NCBI GenBank assembly: GCA_903823545.1
Contig: CAIJTL010000334.1
Location: forward strand, 1 to 6,829
Reading direction: 5' to 3'
From: an uncultured Planctomycetaceae bacterium
GTDB taxonomy: Bacteria > Planctomycetota > Planctomycetia > Planctomycetales > Planctomycetaceae
Length of the DNA: 6,829 nucleotides
Shown: positions 1 to 6,489 of the stretch, in pieces
Layout of the letters: the number at the start of each line of letters is the position of its first letter
Numbering within the stretch: position 1 is the first letter of the stretch
Translations under genes and position numbers: made by a program
Notes under the pieces: model-generated
What the model was told of the DNA's origin: nothing
Databases searched by the model: none
The model's input: only the letters and a program-made list of their open reading frames with translations

Positions 1-509
1 CGACTCGAAACACCGAACTGGCCCCCTCCTAATCGCTTCATTGGAGGTTCGCGAAGCGACTGAGTGAAATCATCGGACCCGCCATCAAGCTGCAATCGAG
101 CCGTTGCGCCCGCATCGTCCTCAAGCGAAAACTTACTCTTTTTAGGCGACTTCTTGGCTTCACTGACGTCAGCAGCCGGTTGCTCGGCGGCCTCATCCGG
201 TAATTCGATCGATCGACCTTTCGAGGCCGCTGCTGTTTTCGAGACTGCTGCAGTTTCGTCTGAGTCTTGGAACGTTGCAGATGAAGCAGCGATGGAGTTG
301 GCTTCCTCACGTAAGTTATTGGCACTCGCGCGATCTCCCTTCTTCTCCATTCGTTTGGCGTCGGCCATTAACCGATTGACGAACTCGTCTTCGCTGGTGG
401 TCGGCTTCGCTCGCCGAGAAAAGAAGTTGCGTGACGGACCGCTCGCGCAGCCGAACAGAACGCAAACAGACATCAGCCAAGCCGCTGACACAAACCGTCG
501 GCCGCTCAT
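1..509 (-). CDS. Putative lipoprotein, 5' part (3' end beyond window)
   Basis: The gene reads leftward and stays open to position 1, giving 169 complete codons without a stop; its C-terminus is outside the window. The start ATG at 509-507 follows an AAGGAAG Shine-Dalgarno sequence (plus-strand 514-520) four bases upstream. Residues 1-21 form a lipoprotein signal: RR near the N-terminus, a hydrophobic stretch and a lipobox LFGC with Cys21 as the expected lipidated residue, so the protein is probably membrane-anchored outside the cytoplasm. Residues about 40-75 are a charged amphipathic helix (LMADAKRMEKKGD then ASANNLREEAN), resembling the helix-turn-helix half-repeats seen in many planctomycete envelope proteins. 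Residues about 72-130 are low complexity, rich in Ala, Ser, Glu and Lys, probably a disordered linker. No enzyme motif is visible and the function is unknown. It is transcribed divergently from the sialidase-like gene. The reading frame and lipobox are seen directly; localisation is inferred from them. Confidence 0.8.
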   Translation of the reverse strand, partial: MSGRRFVSAAWLMSVCVLFGCASGPSRNFFSRRAKPTTSEDEFVNRLMADAKRMEKKGDRASANNLREEANSIAASSATFQDSDETAAVSKTAAASKGRSIELPDEAAEQPAADVSEAKKSPKKSKFSLEDDAGATARLQLDGGSDDFTQSLREPPMKRLGGGQFGVSS

Positions 510-513
510 GGAC

Positions 514-520
514 GCTTCCT
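514..520 (-). promoter_or_regulatory. Ribosome binding site of the lipoprotein gene
   Basis: The minus strand reads AAGGAAG with four bases before the ATG at 509. It supports this start and argues that the minus strand is the coding one here, because the overlapping open frame on the plus strand (64-597) has no comparable site or signal. Confidence 0.6.
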
Positions 521-522
521 TG

Positions 523-596
523 CACCACGAAATACGAAATTCACCGCAGCACTCCGGCCCGGCTCCTAAACTGGGGCGGGACGGTACTTCGTGGTG
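523..596. repeat. Nested inverted repeat in the divergent intergenic gap
   Basis: CACCACGAAATAC (523-535) and GTACTTCGTGGTG (584-596) are inverted copies matching at 12 of 13 positions, 48 bases apart. Inside lies a second potential hairpin: CCCGGCTCC (558-566) can pair with GGGGCGGG (573-580) with one bulged G and one G-T wobble, leaving a six-base loop. The left arm overlaps a tandem duplication of ACGAAAT (527-540). The element fills most of the 120-base space between the lipoprotein and sialidase-like genes, so it could be a shared operator, an RNA structure in one of the leaders, or a dispersed intergenic repeat. The sequence shows the symmetry; the role is unknown. Confidence 0.55.
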
Positions 597-629
597 AGAA
601 ACGTCACAAGACCGGTTAAAGTCCGCCGC

Positions 630-1721
630 ATGAGCACCAGGAAACTGTTACTTTTGAGCTGTTGTCTGTTGACACTTTTGCCTTCTGTGGCCCACGCCGT
701 GGAGGCTGGCGTCGTTACCTCCGAATTCATTTTCGAGACCGCGCCGTTTCCGAGTTGCCACGCTTCGACAATTGTGGAAACCCCCGACGGACTCGTCGCC
801 GCGTGGTTTGGCGGCAAGCATGAGAAGCATCCGAGTGTCGGCATTTGGGCGTCTCGCCATGTCGGCGGACGCTGGACCGATCCGATCGAAGTCGCGAACG
901 GAAACCAGAAGGATGCCTCGCGACAGCCATGCTGGAATCCAGTCTTATTCCAGCCGAAGAGCGGCCCGCTGTTGCTCTTCTATAAGGTCGGGCCTTCGCC
1001 AGACGAGTGGTGGGGCGAGTTGAAGCAGTCCTCCGACAACGGCAAGACCTGGAGCGAAGCGACACGCTTGCCAGAAGGTATTGTTGGTCCCATCAAAAAT
1101 AAGCCAGTGCAATTGCCAAATGGCGATATCCTCTGCGGGTCCAGCAGCGAAGACAGCCCACCCCCGAACGACTGGCGAGTTCACTTCGAGCTCTCCACCG
1201 ACAATGGCAAGACATGGTCGAAAATTAAGCCAGCCATCTCCGAAGCCGGTAAAACAGACCCGAGCAAAGAGGTGAATGCGATTCAGCCGAGCCTTTTGAC
1301 TTACGCTGACGGACGATTGCAAGCTGTCGGTCGCAGTCGGAGCGGTCGAATATTTGAAACTTGGTCAACGGACAATGGCCGCTCGTGGACCGCACTGACT
1401 CTGACCAACTTGCCGAACCCAAACTCCGGCACCGACGCTGTGAGTCTGTCGGATGGTCGTCAATTGATCGTCTACAACCACACGCCGAAGGGACGATCAC
1501 CGTTGAATGCCGCAATCTCAAAAGAGGGCAAAGAATGGCTGGCGGCATTGACTCTCGAACGCGATCCCGGCGAATACAGCTACCCGGCCGTCATTCAAAC
1601 ACGCGACGGGTTGGTTCAGTTCACTTACACCTGGAAACGCCAACGCATCAAGCACGTCGTCGTTGATCCGAGCAAGTTGCATCTGCGACCGATTCCCAAC
1701 GGAGTCTGGCCGAGCGAGTGA
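630..1721 (+). CDS. Secreted BNR/Asp-box sialidase-like protein
   Basis: This 363-residue protein belongs to the BNR/Asp-box (sialidase-fold, six-bladed beta-propeller) group, often annotated as exo-alpha-sialidase. Residues 1-23 are a signal peptide (TRK, a Leu-rich core, likely cleavage after AHA23), so it probably acts outside the cytoplasm. Three good Asp boxes (SxDxGxT/SW) lie at 134-141, 189-196 and 246-253, with a degenerate fourth at 297-303. Further landmarks are CHASTIVE (43-50), AAWFGG (57-62), GPIKNKP (153-159), LPNPNSGTDA (261-270) and SYPAVIQ (317-323), a pattern I associate with BNR proteins found in bacteria and plants. The classical sialidase FRIP/YRIP motif near the N-terminus is absent, with FPSCHAST in its place, so true sialidase activity is doubtful and the substrate is unknown. 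I chose ATG 630 over GTG 591 because the signal peptide begins there, although its Shine-Dalgarno is weak. It heads a run of plus-strand genes. Confidence 0.85.
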   Translation: MSTRKLLLLSCCLLTLLPSVAHAVEAGVVTSEFIFETAPFPSCHASTIVETPDGLVAAWFGGKHEKHPSVGIWASRHVGGRWTDPIEVANGNQKDASRQPCWNPVLFQPKSGPLLLFYKVGPSPDEWWGELKQSSDNGKTWSEATRLPEGIVGPIKNKPVQLPNGDILCGSSSEDSPPPNDWRVHFELSTDNGKTWSKIKPAISEAGKTDPSKEVNAIQPSLLTYADGRLQAVGRSRSGRIFETWSTDNGRSWTALTLTNLPNPNSGTDAVSLSDGRQLIVYNHTPKGRSPLNAAISKEGKEWLAALTLERDPGEYSYPAVIQTRDGLVQFTYTWKRQRIKHVVVDPSKLHLRPIPNGVWPSE

Positions 1722-1735
1722 AAGTCGAGGACGCG

Positions 1736-2392
1736 ATGGGGCTGTTGAATTGGTTGTTCGCCAAGCCAAAGTTTGATCGGTTGCCCGATCGAATCTTTCT
1801 GTCGTCAGAGGCCATGTTCGCAGACATACTGAGTCAGTGCCGACAAGAATTGAATTCTCACGAACGAGTGCTGGTCGTTGCACACTTTCCAGAAAGACTC
1901 AACGAAGTTCGCAGACGCTTAGATGACCAACGGTTGGTCTATGAAATCATCGATAGACCAGTGTCCGCCGAATACGTCACTCGCGAGATTTCAGCCGGAA
2001 TTTTGACTCTGGTAATCGCCGAGGTATTACTCGTTAATGAGAATGAAGACAAAGACGAAAGTTCGACATCCCCGCTTTCGATTTTGGTTGTCGAGCATCA
2101 TCCCACTCGACGCCATGATGAAGCGATCGAACGCTTTGCGGCAGCCGTTTCTGGCAAAGTTCAGTTGACGTATTTTGCTGCGTTGGACGAACCACTTATG
2201 GCCCGGTTCAACGGTGCGTGGGTCACTGAAACTCTTCTGAGGTTAGGCATGCACGCTGACGAGTGCATCGAGTCTGCGAGTGTTTCCCGGTCGTTAGCGG
2301 GTGCTCAACGGAAGGTCGAGGCCACAGCGATATCGGACGCTCCGGCAACTTCGTCAGCCGAGTGGTTTGAGAGAAATCTTCCGGGACGCTGA
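1736..2392 (+). CDS. Degenerate SecA NBD2-like protein, no ATPase motifs
   Basis: This 218-residue protein has no signal peptide or membrane segment and should be cytoplasmic. Its architecture follows the second motor domain (NBD2/IRA2) of SecA and the start of the helical scaffold: a strand VLVVAHF (45-51) where SecA has its 'VLVGT' strand, a following strand YEIID (69-73), a strand TLVIAEV (91-97), then LSILVVEHHPTRRHDE (114-129) in the place of SecA's 'HVIGTERHESRRID' segment. After that come LDEPLMARF (150-158), LLRLGM (167-172) and AGAQRKVE (188-195), which echo SecA's 'LEDDLMRRFG', 'LGM' and 'AQKKVE'. The SecA GRGTDI and GRxGR motifs are gone and there is no Walker A or DEAD box, so it cannot be a working ATPase alone. 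ATG 1736 has GAGGA four bases upstream; a GTG at 1718 overlapping the previous stop is the alternative. The close spacing suggests co-transcription with the sialidase-like gene. The homology is recognised by eye and the role is unknown. Confidence 0.75.
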   Translation: MGLLNWLFAKPKFDRLPDRIFLSSEAMFADILSQCRQELNSHERVLVVAHFPERLNEVRRRLDDQRLVYEIIDRPVSAEYVTREISAGILTLVIAEVLLVNENEDKDESSTSPLSILVVEHHPTRRHDEAIERFAAAVSGKVQLTYFAALDEPLMARFNGAWVTETLLRLGMHADECIESASVSRSLAGAQRKVEATAISDAPATSSAEWFERNLPGR

Positions 2393-2454
2393 GGTTTCCC
2401 TGCCTGTGACATCTGCTAACCTCCCGCCGCATTCGATGTGCAAGTCACCGTGCT

Positions 2455-2460
2455 GGAGGA
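2455..2460 (+). promoter_or_regulatory. Ribosome binding site of the OPT transporter gene
   Basis: A strong GGAGGA lies four bases before the ATG at 2465. It decides the start in favour of this ATG over an in-frame GTG at 2438, which would place the Shine-Dalgarno inside the coding region. Confidence 0.75.
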
Positions 2461-2464
2461 ATTC

Positions 2465-4402
2465 ATGGCGATCAAGCAACTGACCGAAGAACAAATTCGC
2501 GAATGGACCGTCGAGCAAAAGGACCGCTGGTGGTTCGAAAATGTCTATCGCGGCGACATGCCGCAGCTCACATTTCGAGCCGCCCTCACCGGGTTCATTC
2601 TGGGCGGCGTTCTCTCCGCCACGAACCTCTACATCGGCGCGAAGACCGGCTGGTCACTTGGTGTGGGAATCACTTCGGTGATCTTGGCCTTTGCGTTCTT
2701 CAAGGTCTTGCAACAACTCGGCGTCAAAGAGTTCACGATCCTCGAAAACAATGCGATGCAGTCGATCGCGACGTCGGCGGGGTACATGACCGCGCCGCTG
2801 ATCTCGTCGCTGACCGCGTACATGATCGTCAACAAGACGCTGATCCCGTGGTGGCAGATCATTTCTTGGAACGTGGTGATCTCGATCTTGGGAGTGCTCT
2901 TTGCGTTCCCGATGAAGCGCCGATTCATCAACGATGAGCAGCATCCCTTCCCCGAAGGTCAAGCCGCTGGCGTCGTAATGGACACCCTGCATTCGTCCGA
3001 CGCCTCGGTCGGATTATTCAAGGCGAAAGTGTTGGGGACTGCGGCGGGACTCGCGGCGCTCATCAAGTTCTTGCAGTCGGAAAGCCTCCAAACTTGGTTA
3101 CAGACGAAAGTCTTTGGCGTCGCGAAGGAGAAGGTCTGGCATTTTGCCGAAGACCTGTTCGATCTGTTTCACGTGACGGAGAAAAACGTCCCGCGTCTGC
3201 GAGGCATCGATGTCAGACAACTGACAATCTCACCTGCGCTGGACATCGCCATGATTGGTGCTGGCGGGCTGATGGGAATTCGAGCGGGGACGTCATTGTT
3301 GCTCGGAGCCATGTTGAATTACTTCTGGCTCGCGCCGTGGATGATTCAGATCGGTGATATCAAGGCGAAAGCGGACGGCATCAGCTACGGCATGAGGCAG
3401 ATCACCCTGTGGTCGCTGTGGCCTGGTGTCGCCGCGATGGTGATTGCTTCGTTTGTGGCGTTCCTCTCGAAGCCCGATGTGATCACAAGCGCCTTCCGTG
3501 GTCTGACCGGAAAGAAAACCGGCGAAGATCTACTTAAGGACATTGAATTCCCAGGTTGGATCTCCCTGATTGGGATCCCGGTGATGAGCCTCATTTCTGC
3601 TTGGATGGGTTACTCATTTTTCGGCGTGCCGATTTGGGCCACGCTGGTTGGTCTGCCGCTGACATTCGTGCTGTCGCTGGTCGCAGCGAACTCGACTGCA
3701 TTGACCAGCACAACGCCCGTCGGAGCCACGAGCAAAATCACGCAATTGTTCTATGGCTTGGTGCGCCCCGGCGACATCCAATCCAATTTGGCAACAGCCG
3801 GCATCACCGCCGAAGTGGTCGGCAACTCCTCCAACTTGCTGATGGATATCAAGCCGGGCTACATGCTGGGAGCGAAGCCGCGTCAACAAGCGGTCGGCCA
3901 CGTTATCGGGATCATCAGCGGCGCGATCGCCAGCACGTTTCTCTTTTTTGCTCTGTTCACCAAAAACGTCGATCCGAACAATCCGGCGACGATTGAGAAT
4001 CTGCAATCCAAGGACTTTCCGATGCCAGTGGTGACCATCTGGAAAGGGGTTGCTGAAGTCCTGACGAAGGGGCTTGACCAACTGCCGTCGTCCGTCAAGA
4101 CAGCGGTCTTTGTGGCGTGCATGGCCGCTTTGGTTTTGGAAGTCATCCGAATAAAAACCAAGAACCGATTGCCGCTTTCACCCGTCGCAATGGGCTTGGC
4201 GTTTGTGATCGACTTTCGTTCGTCGCTCTGCATGTTTGCCGGCGCGTTCTTGTTTTGGTTGCTTGGCGTCGGGCGTATCAAAGAAGAACACTCAACCGGA
4301 AATCTTTGGGTCGAGAATCACGAACCAATTTGCGCTGGAATCATTGCGGGCGCCAGTTTGATGGGGATTCTCGACATCCTGGTCGGGGTGTTTTTGCTGT
4401 GA
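2465..4402 (+). CDS. OPT-family oligopeptide/metal-chelate-type transporter
   Basis: This 645-residue inner-membrane protein matches the bacterial branch of the oligopeptide transporter (OPT/YSL) family, proton-coupled importers whose known substrates are small peptides or metal-chelator complexes. Family landmarks are NLYIGAKTGWSLG (54-66), the ENNAMQSIATSAGYM segment (94-108), EQHPFPEGQAAG (158-169), TSTTPVGATSKITQLFYG (414-431) and NLLMDIKPGYMLGAKPRQQ (457-475). About 14 hydrophobic segments can be picked out, including residues 38-58, 62-83, 130-149, 186-204, 258-283, 315-335, 364-386, 388-408, 474-499, 544-562 and 620-643. The N-terminal 35 residues are soluble and charged, and residues 205-255 form a long polar loop. 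Length is normal for bacterial OPT proteins and no break is visible. It follows the SecA-like gene by 72 bases and precedes the dehydrogenase by 55. The family is secure; the substrate cannot be read from sequence. Confidence 0.92.
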   Translation: MAIKQLTEEQIREWTVEQKDRWWFENVYRGDMPQLTFRAALTGFILGGVLSATNLYIGAKTGWSLGVGITSVILAFAFFKVLQQLGVKEFTILENNAMQSIATSAGYMTAPLISSLTAYMIVNKTLIPWWQIISWNVVISILGVLFAFPMKRRFINDEQHPFPEGQAAGVVMDTLHSSDASVGLFKAKVLGTAAGLAALIKFLQSESLQTWLQTKVFGVAKEKVWHFAEDLFDLFHVTEKNVPRLRGIDVRQLTISPALDIAMIGAGGLMGIRAGTSLLLGAMLNYFWLAPWMIQIGDIKAKADGISYGMRQITLWSLWPGVAAMVIASFVAFLSKPDVITSAFRGLTGKKTGEDLLKDIEFPGWISLIGIPVMSLISAWMGYSFFGVPIWATLVGLPLTFVLSLVAANSTALTSTTPVGATSKITQLFYGLVRPGDIQSNLATAGITAEVVGNSSNLLMDIKPGYMLGAKPRQQAVGHVIGIISGAIASTFLFFALFTKNVDPNNPATIENLQSKDFPMPVVTIWKGVAEVLTKGLDQLPSSVKTAVFVACMAALVLEVIRIKTKNRLPLSPVAMGLAFVIDFRSSLCMFAGAFLFWLLGVGRIKEEHSTGNLWVENHEPICAGIIAGASLMGILDILVGVFLL

Positions 4403-4457
4403 TGCAACTCGTTTTTGCGGTTGATTCGCTGATTCACAATTGGGAGAAGTAACACTG

Positions 4458-5189
4458 ATGAGACGTCTCGAAAATCAAGTTGCGGTCATCACCGGAGCCA
4501 ATCAAGGAATTGGAAAAGGGATTGCTCGTGCTCTCGCGAAGGAAGGCTGCCGTTTGGCGATCTGTGCTCGCAATGCCGAGAAGTTAGCCGCCGCGGCGAA
4601 TGAGTTGCGTGACGATGGCACGGAGGTTCTGGCTGTTCCAGCGGATGTTTCCAAAGAAGCCGACGTTGTCGCGTTCTTTGACGCCATCACGAAGCAGTTT
4701 GGTCGCGTCGATATTCTCGTCAACAACGCAGGAGCCTTCGATGGTGGTCGCATTGATGAGCTGACGATGGATGCTTGGAACAACGTCATTGGCGCGTGCT
4801 TAACCGGGACGTTTCTGTGTAGCCGGGAAGCGTTCAAGCTCATGGCAACTCAACGCAGCGGCCGGATTTTGAACATCGGTTCGATCTCGGCTCAGCGACC
4901 GCGAGCCGGTGGCGTCCCGTATGCCGCTGCAAAATTCGGGACATGGGGGCTGACGCAGGCGATCGCTTTGGATGGCCGACCGCTCGGTATCACATGCTGT
5001 TGTCTGCACCCCGGCAATGTGCTGGTGGAACGCCGCGCTGAGAGTGGCCTAGCTAGCGACGACGAACCGATGATGAGTGTCGAAACCATCGCCAACGCAG
5101 CGATCGCCATGTTGACGGTCCCGGCCGACGTCAACTTCCTAGAGGCCATTGTTCTCCCGCGCGATCAAGAGTATTTGGCTCGCGGATAG
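4458..5189 (+). CDS. Short-chain dehydrogenase/reductase (SDR)
   Basis: This 243-residue protein is a classical SDR, a cytoplasmic NAD(P)-dependent oxidoreductase with a Rossmann fold. The cofactor motif TGANQGIG is at 12-19, the NNAG motif at 89-92, and the catalytic Ser142, Tyr155 and Lys159 fall in GSIS...YAAAK with the usual spacing. ARN at 37-39 after the second strand puts an arginine where NADP(H)-preferring members often have one, so NADP is the better guess. The C-terminal region has the typical HPGNV (184-188) after the catalytic helix. The ATG at 4458 is preceded by GGGAGAAG (4442-4449) eight bases away. It is the last gene of the plus-strand run, 55 bases after the transporter, and ends 39 bases before the convergent dehydrogenase. 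Similarity to FabG-like and sugar or alcohol dehydrogenases is general, and the substrate is not identifiable. Confidence 0.92.
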   Translation: MRRLENQVAVITGANQGIGKGIARALAKEGCRLAICARNAEKLAAAANELRDDGTEVLAVPADVSKEADVVAFFDAITKQFGRVDILVNNAGAFDGGRIDELTMDAWNNVIGACLTGTFLCSREAFKLMATQRSGRILNIGSISAQRPRAGGVPYAAAKFGTWGLTQAIALDGRPLGITCCCLHPGNVLVERRAESGLASDDEPMMSVETIANAAIAMLTVPADVNFLEAIVLPRDQEYLARG

Positions 5190-5200
5190 TTTTCGTGGCG

Positions 5201-5217
5201 GCAAGCTGGCAGCTTGC
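5201..5217. repeat. Perfect palindromic hairpin between convergent genes
   Basis: GCAAGCT (5201-5207), a GGC loop and AGCTTGC (5211-5217) form an uninterrupted 7-bp stem in the 39-base gap between the ends of the SDR and the D-2-hydroxyacid dehydrogenase genes. Its position fits a bidirectional transcription stop, but neither strand has a T-run after the stem, so it is not a canonical intrinsic terminator. A member of a dispersed palindromic repeat family is the other option. Confidence 0.5.
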
Positions 5218-5228
5218 ACTACGGTCAC

Positions 5229-6260
5229 TCAGAACCATTTCTGCTTATCGACAACATTCAGCAGTGGTTCGCCTGCAACGAATCGCCGGACGTTTTCAAG
5301 CAGCGTCGCGAGATGCCGCTCGGCGATGTGTGGCGAGGCTGCCGCGACATGCGGAGTGATGATCACATTCTGCATTTGCCACAAAGGATGTTCTGAGGGA
5401 AGCGGTTCGACCTCAAAGACGTCGAGTCCCGCTCCCGCAATGACACCATTTTGCAAAGCCTCTGTGATGTCCGCGAGATCCACAATCGCACCGCGTCCAA
5501 TGTTGATCAGCACAGAAGTTCGTTTCATCTGAGCGAACTGAGCCGAACGAAACAGCTTGAACGTCTCCGGGGTATGTGGGGCTGCGATAACAACGTAGTC
5601 AGACGCGGCCAGCAGATCGTTCAGGCGGTTCGTCGGCCAGACATCTTCGAGCACTCCTGGGACTTGGCGACAGACCGGATCGACCGCCAATAACGTCATT
5701 CCAAAGGCGGCGGCTCGACGCAAAATCTCGCGGCCGATTTCGCCAGCACCGACCACGCCTAACGCGCAATCGCTCAAGTGTTGATGGCTGCGATCGATTG
5801 TGGATGTAATGGCAGGCCCCATACTGAACGTGGACCGTTCAGCTTCACCCCCAACCGGCGCCCATTCCGATTTCCATTGGCGACGCAAATACGTATGCAG
5901 GTTTCGGGCGAAGCAGAGCACAATGCCGAGAACATGATCGGCGATTACGTCCGAAAATAGACCACGCATGTTGGTCAGCAGGCAGGAGTGCTCAATCAAT
6001 TCGGGAAAAAGATAATGCTCCAGACTCGCGGTCGGAGATTGAATCCAGCGCAGCTTCGTCGCCTGTGCCAACAATGTCGGCGTGATCTTTCCAAAGAAGG
6101 CGTCGGCATTGCCGATTAAAGCGAGAGCTTCGTTCGCATCGTCAGTGTTGAAGACTCGCATTGGCGATGCAACGTCAATCAATTTATGAAGTCGCTCATT
6201 CTCGATCGCTGGAAAGACGACGAGGGACCGGCCATCTGTTATCGCTGTGGATGTCGTCAT
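5229..6260 (-). CDS. D-2-hydroxyacid dehydrogenase family protein
   Basis: This 343-residue protein is an NAD-dependent D-isomer-specific 2-hydroxyacid dehydrogenase, which interconverts 2-oxoacids and D-2-hydroxyacids. The Rossmann motif GAGEIG is at 171-176, with Asp194 at the end of the second strand (LAVDP), which favours NAD over NADP. The catalytic triad is complete: Arg256 in INIGRG, Glu285 in DVFEVEP and His304 in ITPH, with 29 and 19 residues between them as in glycerate and phosphoglycerate dehydrogenases. The linker between the first lobe and the Rossmann domain (about 130-160) seems longer than in short members. The N-terminal lobe carries SPTASLEHYLFPEL (75-88), where family members bind the substrate carboxylate. 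The start is uncertain: ATG 6260 has a weak GAAAG seven bases upstream and gives a normal N-terminus, while ATG 6323 would add 21 residues and has no visible ribosome site. It converges on the SDR gene and diverges from csrA. The specific substrate is unknown. Confidence 0.9.
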   Translation of the reverse strand: MTTSTAITDGRSLVVFPAIENERLHKLIDVASPMRVFNTDDANEALALIGNADAFFGKITPTLLAQATKLRWIQSPTASLEHYLFPELIEHSCLLTNMRGLFSDVIADHVLGIVLCFARNLHTYLRRQWKSEWAPVGGEAERSTFSMGPAITSTIDRSHQHLSDCALGVVGAGEIGREILRRAAAFGMTLLAVDPVCRQVPGVLEDVWPTNRLNDLLAASDYVVIAAPHTPETFKLFRSAQFAQMKRTSVLINIGRGAIVDLADITEALQNGVIAGAGLDVFEVEPLPSEHPLWQMQNVIITPHVAAASPHIAERHLATLLENVRRFVAGEPLLNVVDKQKWF

Positions 6261-6363
6261 TAGTTGGCTTTCAGAAAATATGGCACAATCACCGGAGAAA
6301 TCGTTGTTTTCTCGAAGGCTCATCGTAAGCCGAGGATTCTGTCAAGGTTTCAAATGGCTCTTC

Positions 6364-6393
6364 TTTACAAGTTTTTTTTCGGTTCAGTAAGAG
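6364..6393 (+). promoter_or_regulatory. Weak candidate promoter for csrA
   Basis: TTTACA (6364-6369) and TAAGAG (6388-6393) are spaced by 18 bases that include a run of eight T (6372-6379). This loosely resembles a sigma-70-type promoter and would give a leader of roughly 90 bases before csrA. The match is poor and the call is tentative. Confidence 0.2.
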
Positions 6394-6477
6394 CTTGCGA
6401 TGCTGAATGACGAGTGTCAGAATGTGCCCGCGCGTCTCAAAGCGTCTTCTTCATTTCTTGTCTGTCTTTCTTCATCA

Positions 6478-6482
6478 AGGGA
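6478..6482 (+). promoter_or_regulatory. csrA ribosome site with ANGGA core
   Basis: AGGGA (6478-6482), within AAGGGA seven bases before the csrA ATG, is both the Shine-Dalgarno sequence and a match to the ANGGA core that CsrA binds in RNA. CsrA-family proteins commonly repress translation by covering such a site, so autoregulation is possible. Only one such site is evident in the near leader and no hairpin presenting it is obvious. Confidence 0.4.
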
Positions 6483-6489
6483 ATTCGAT

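Noticed and set aside
64..597. A 177-codon open frame on the plus strand opposite the lipoprotein
   Set aside because: It is antisense to a frame with a ribosome site, signal peptide and lipobox; its own sequence is Ser/Arg-rich with no recognisable motif.
591..629. Earlier GTG start for the sialidase-like gene
   Set aside because: It would put 13 residues, several basic, ahead of a well-formed signal peptide and lies inside the right arm of the inverted repeat.
2438..2464. In-frame GTG start for the OPT transporter
   Set aside because: The strong GGAGGA at 2455-2460 would fall inside the coding region; it clearly serves the ATG at 2465.
6340..6345. TTGACA on the minus strand as a -35 box for the D-2-hydroxyacid dehydrogenase
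   Set aside because: At 17 bases downstream the sequence is TGAGCC, not a -10 box, and it would lie on the outer ATG.
6372..6379. Run of eight T as an intrinsic terminator
   Set aside because: No GC-rich stem precedes it, and on the plus strand no gene ends upstream of it in this gap.
6400..6489. N-terminal extension of csrA from ATG 6400
   Set aside because: CsrA proteins begin at the first beta strand, which matches ATG 6490 with its own Shine-Dalgarno; the extra 30 residues resemble nothing in the family.
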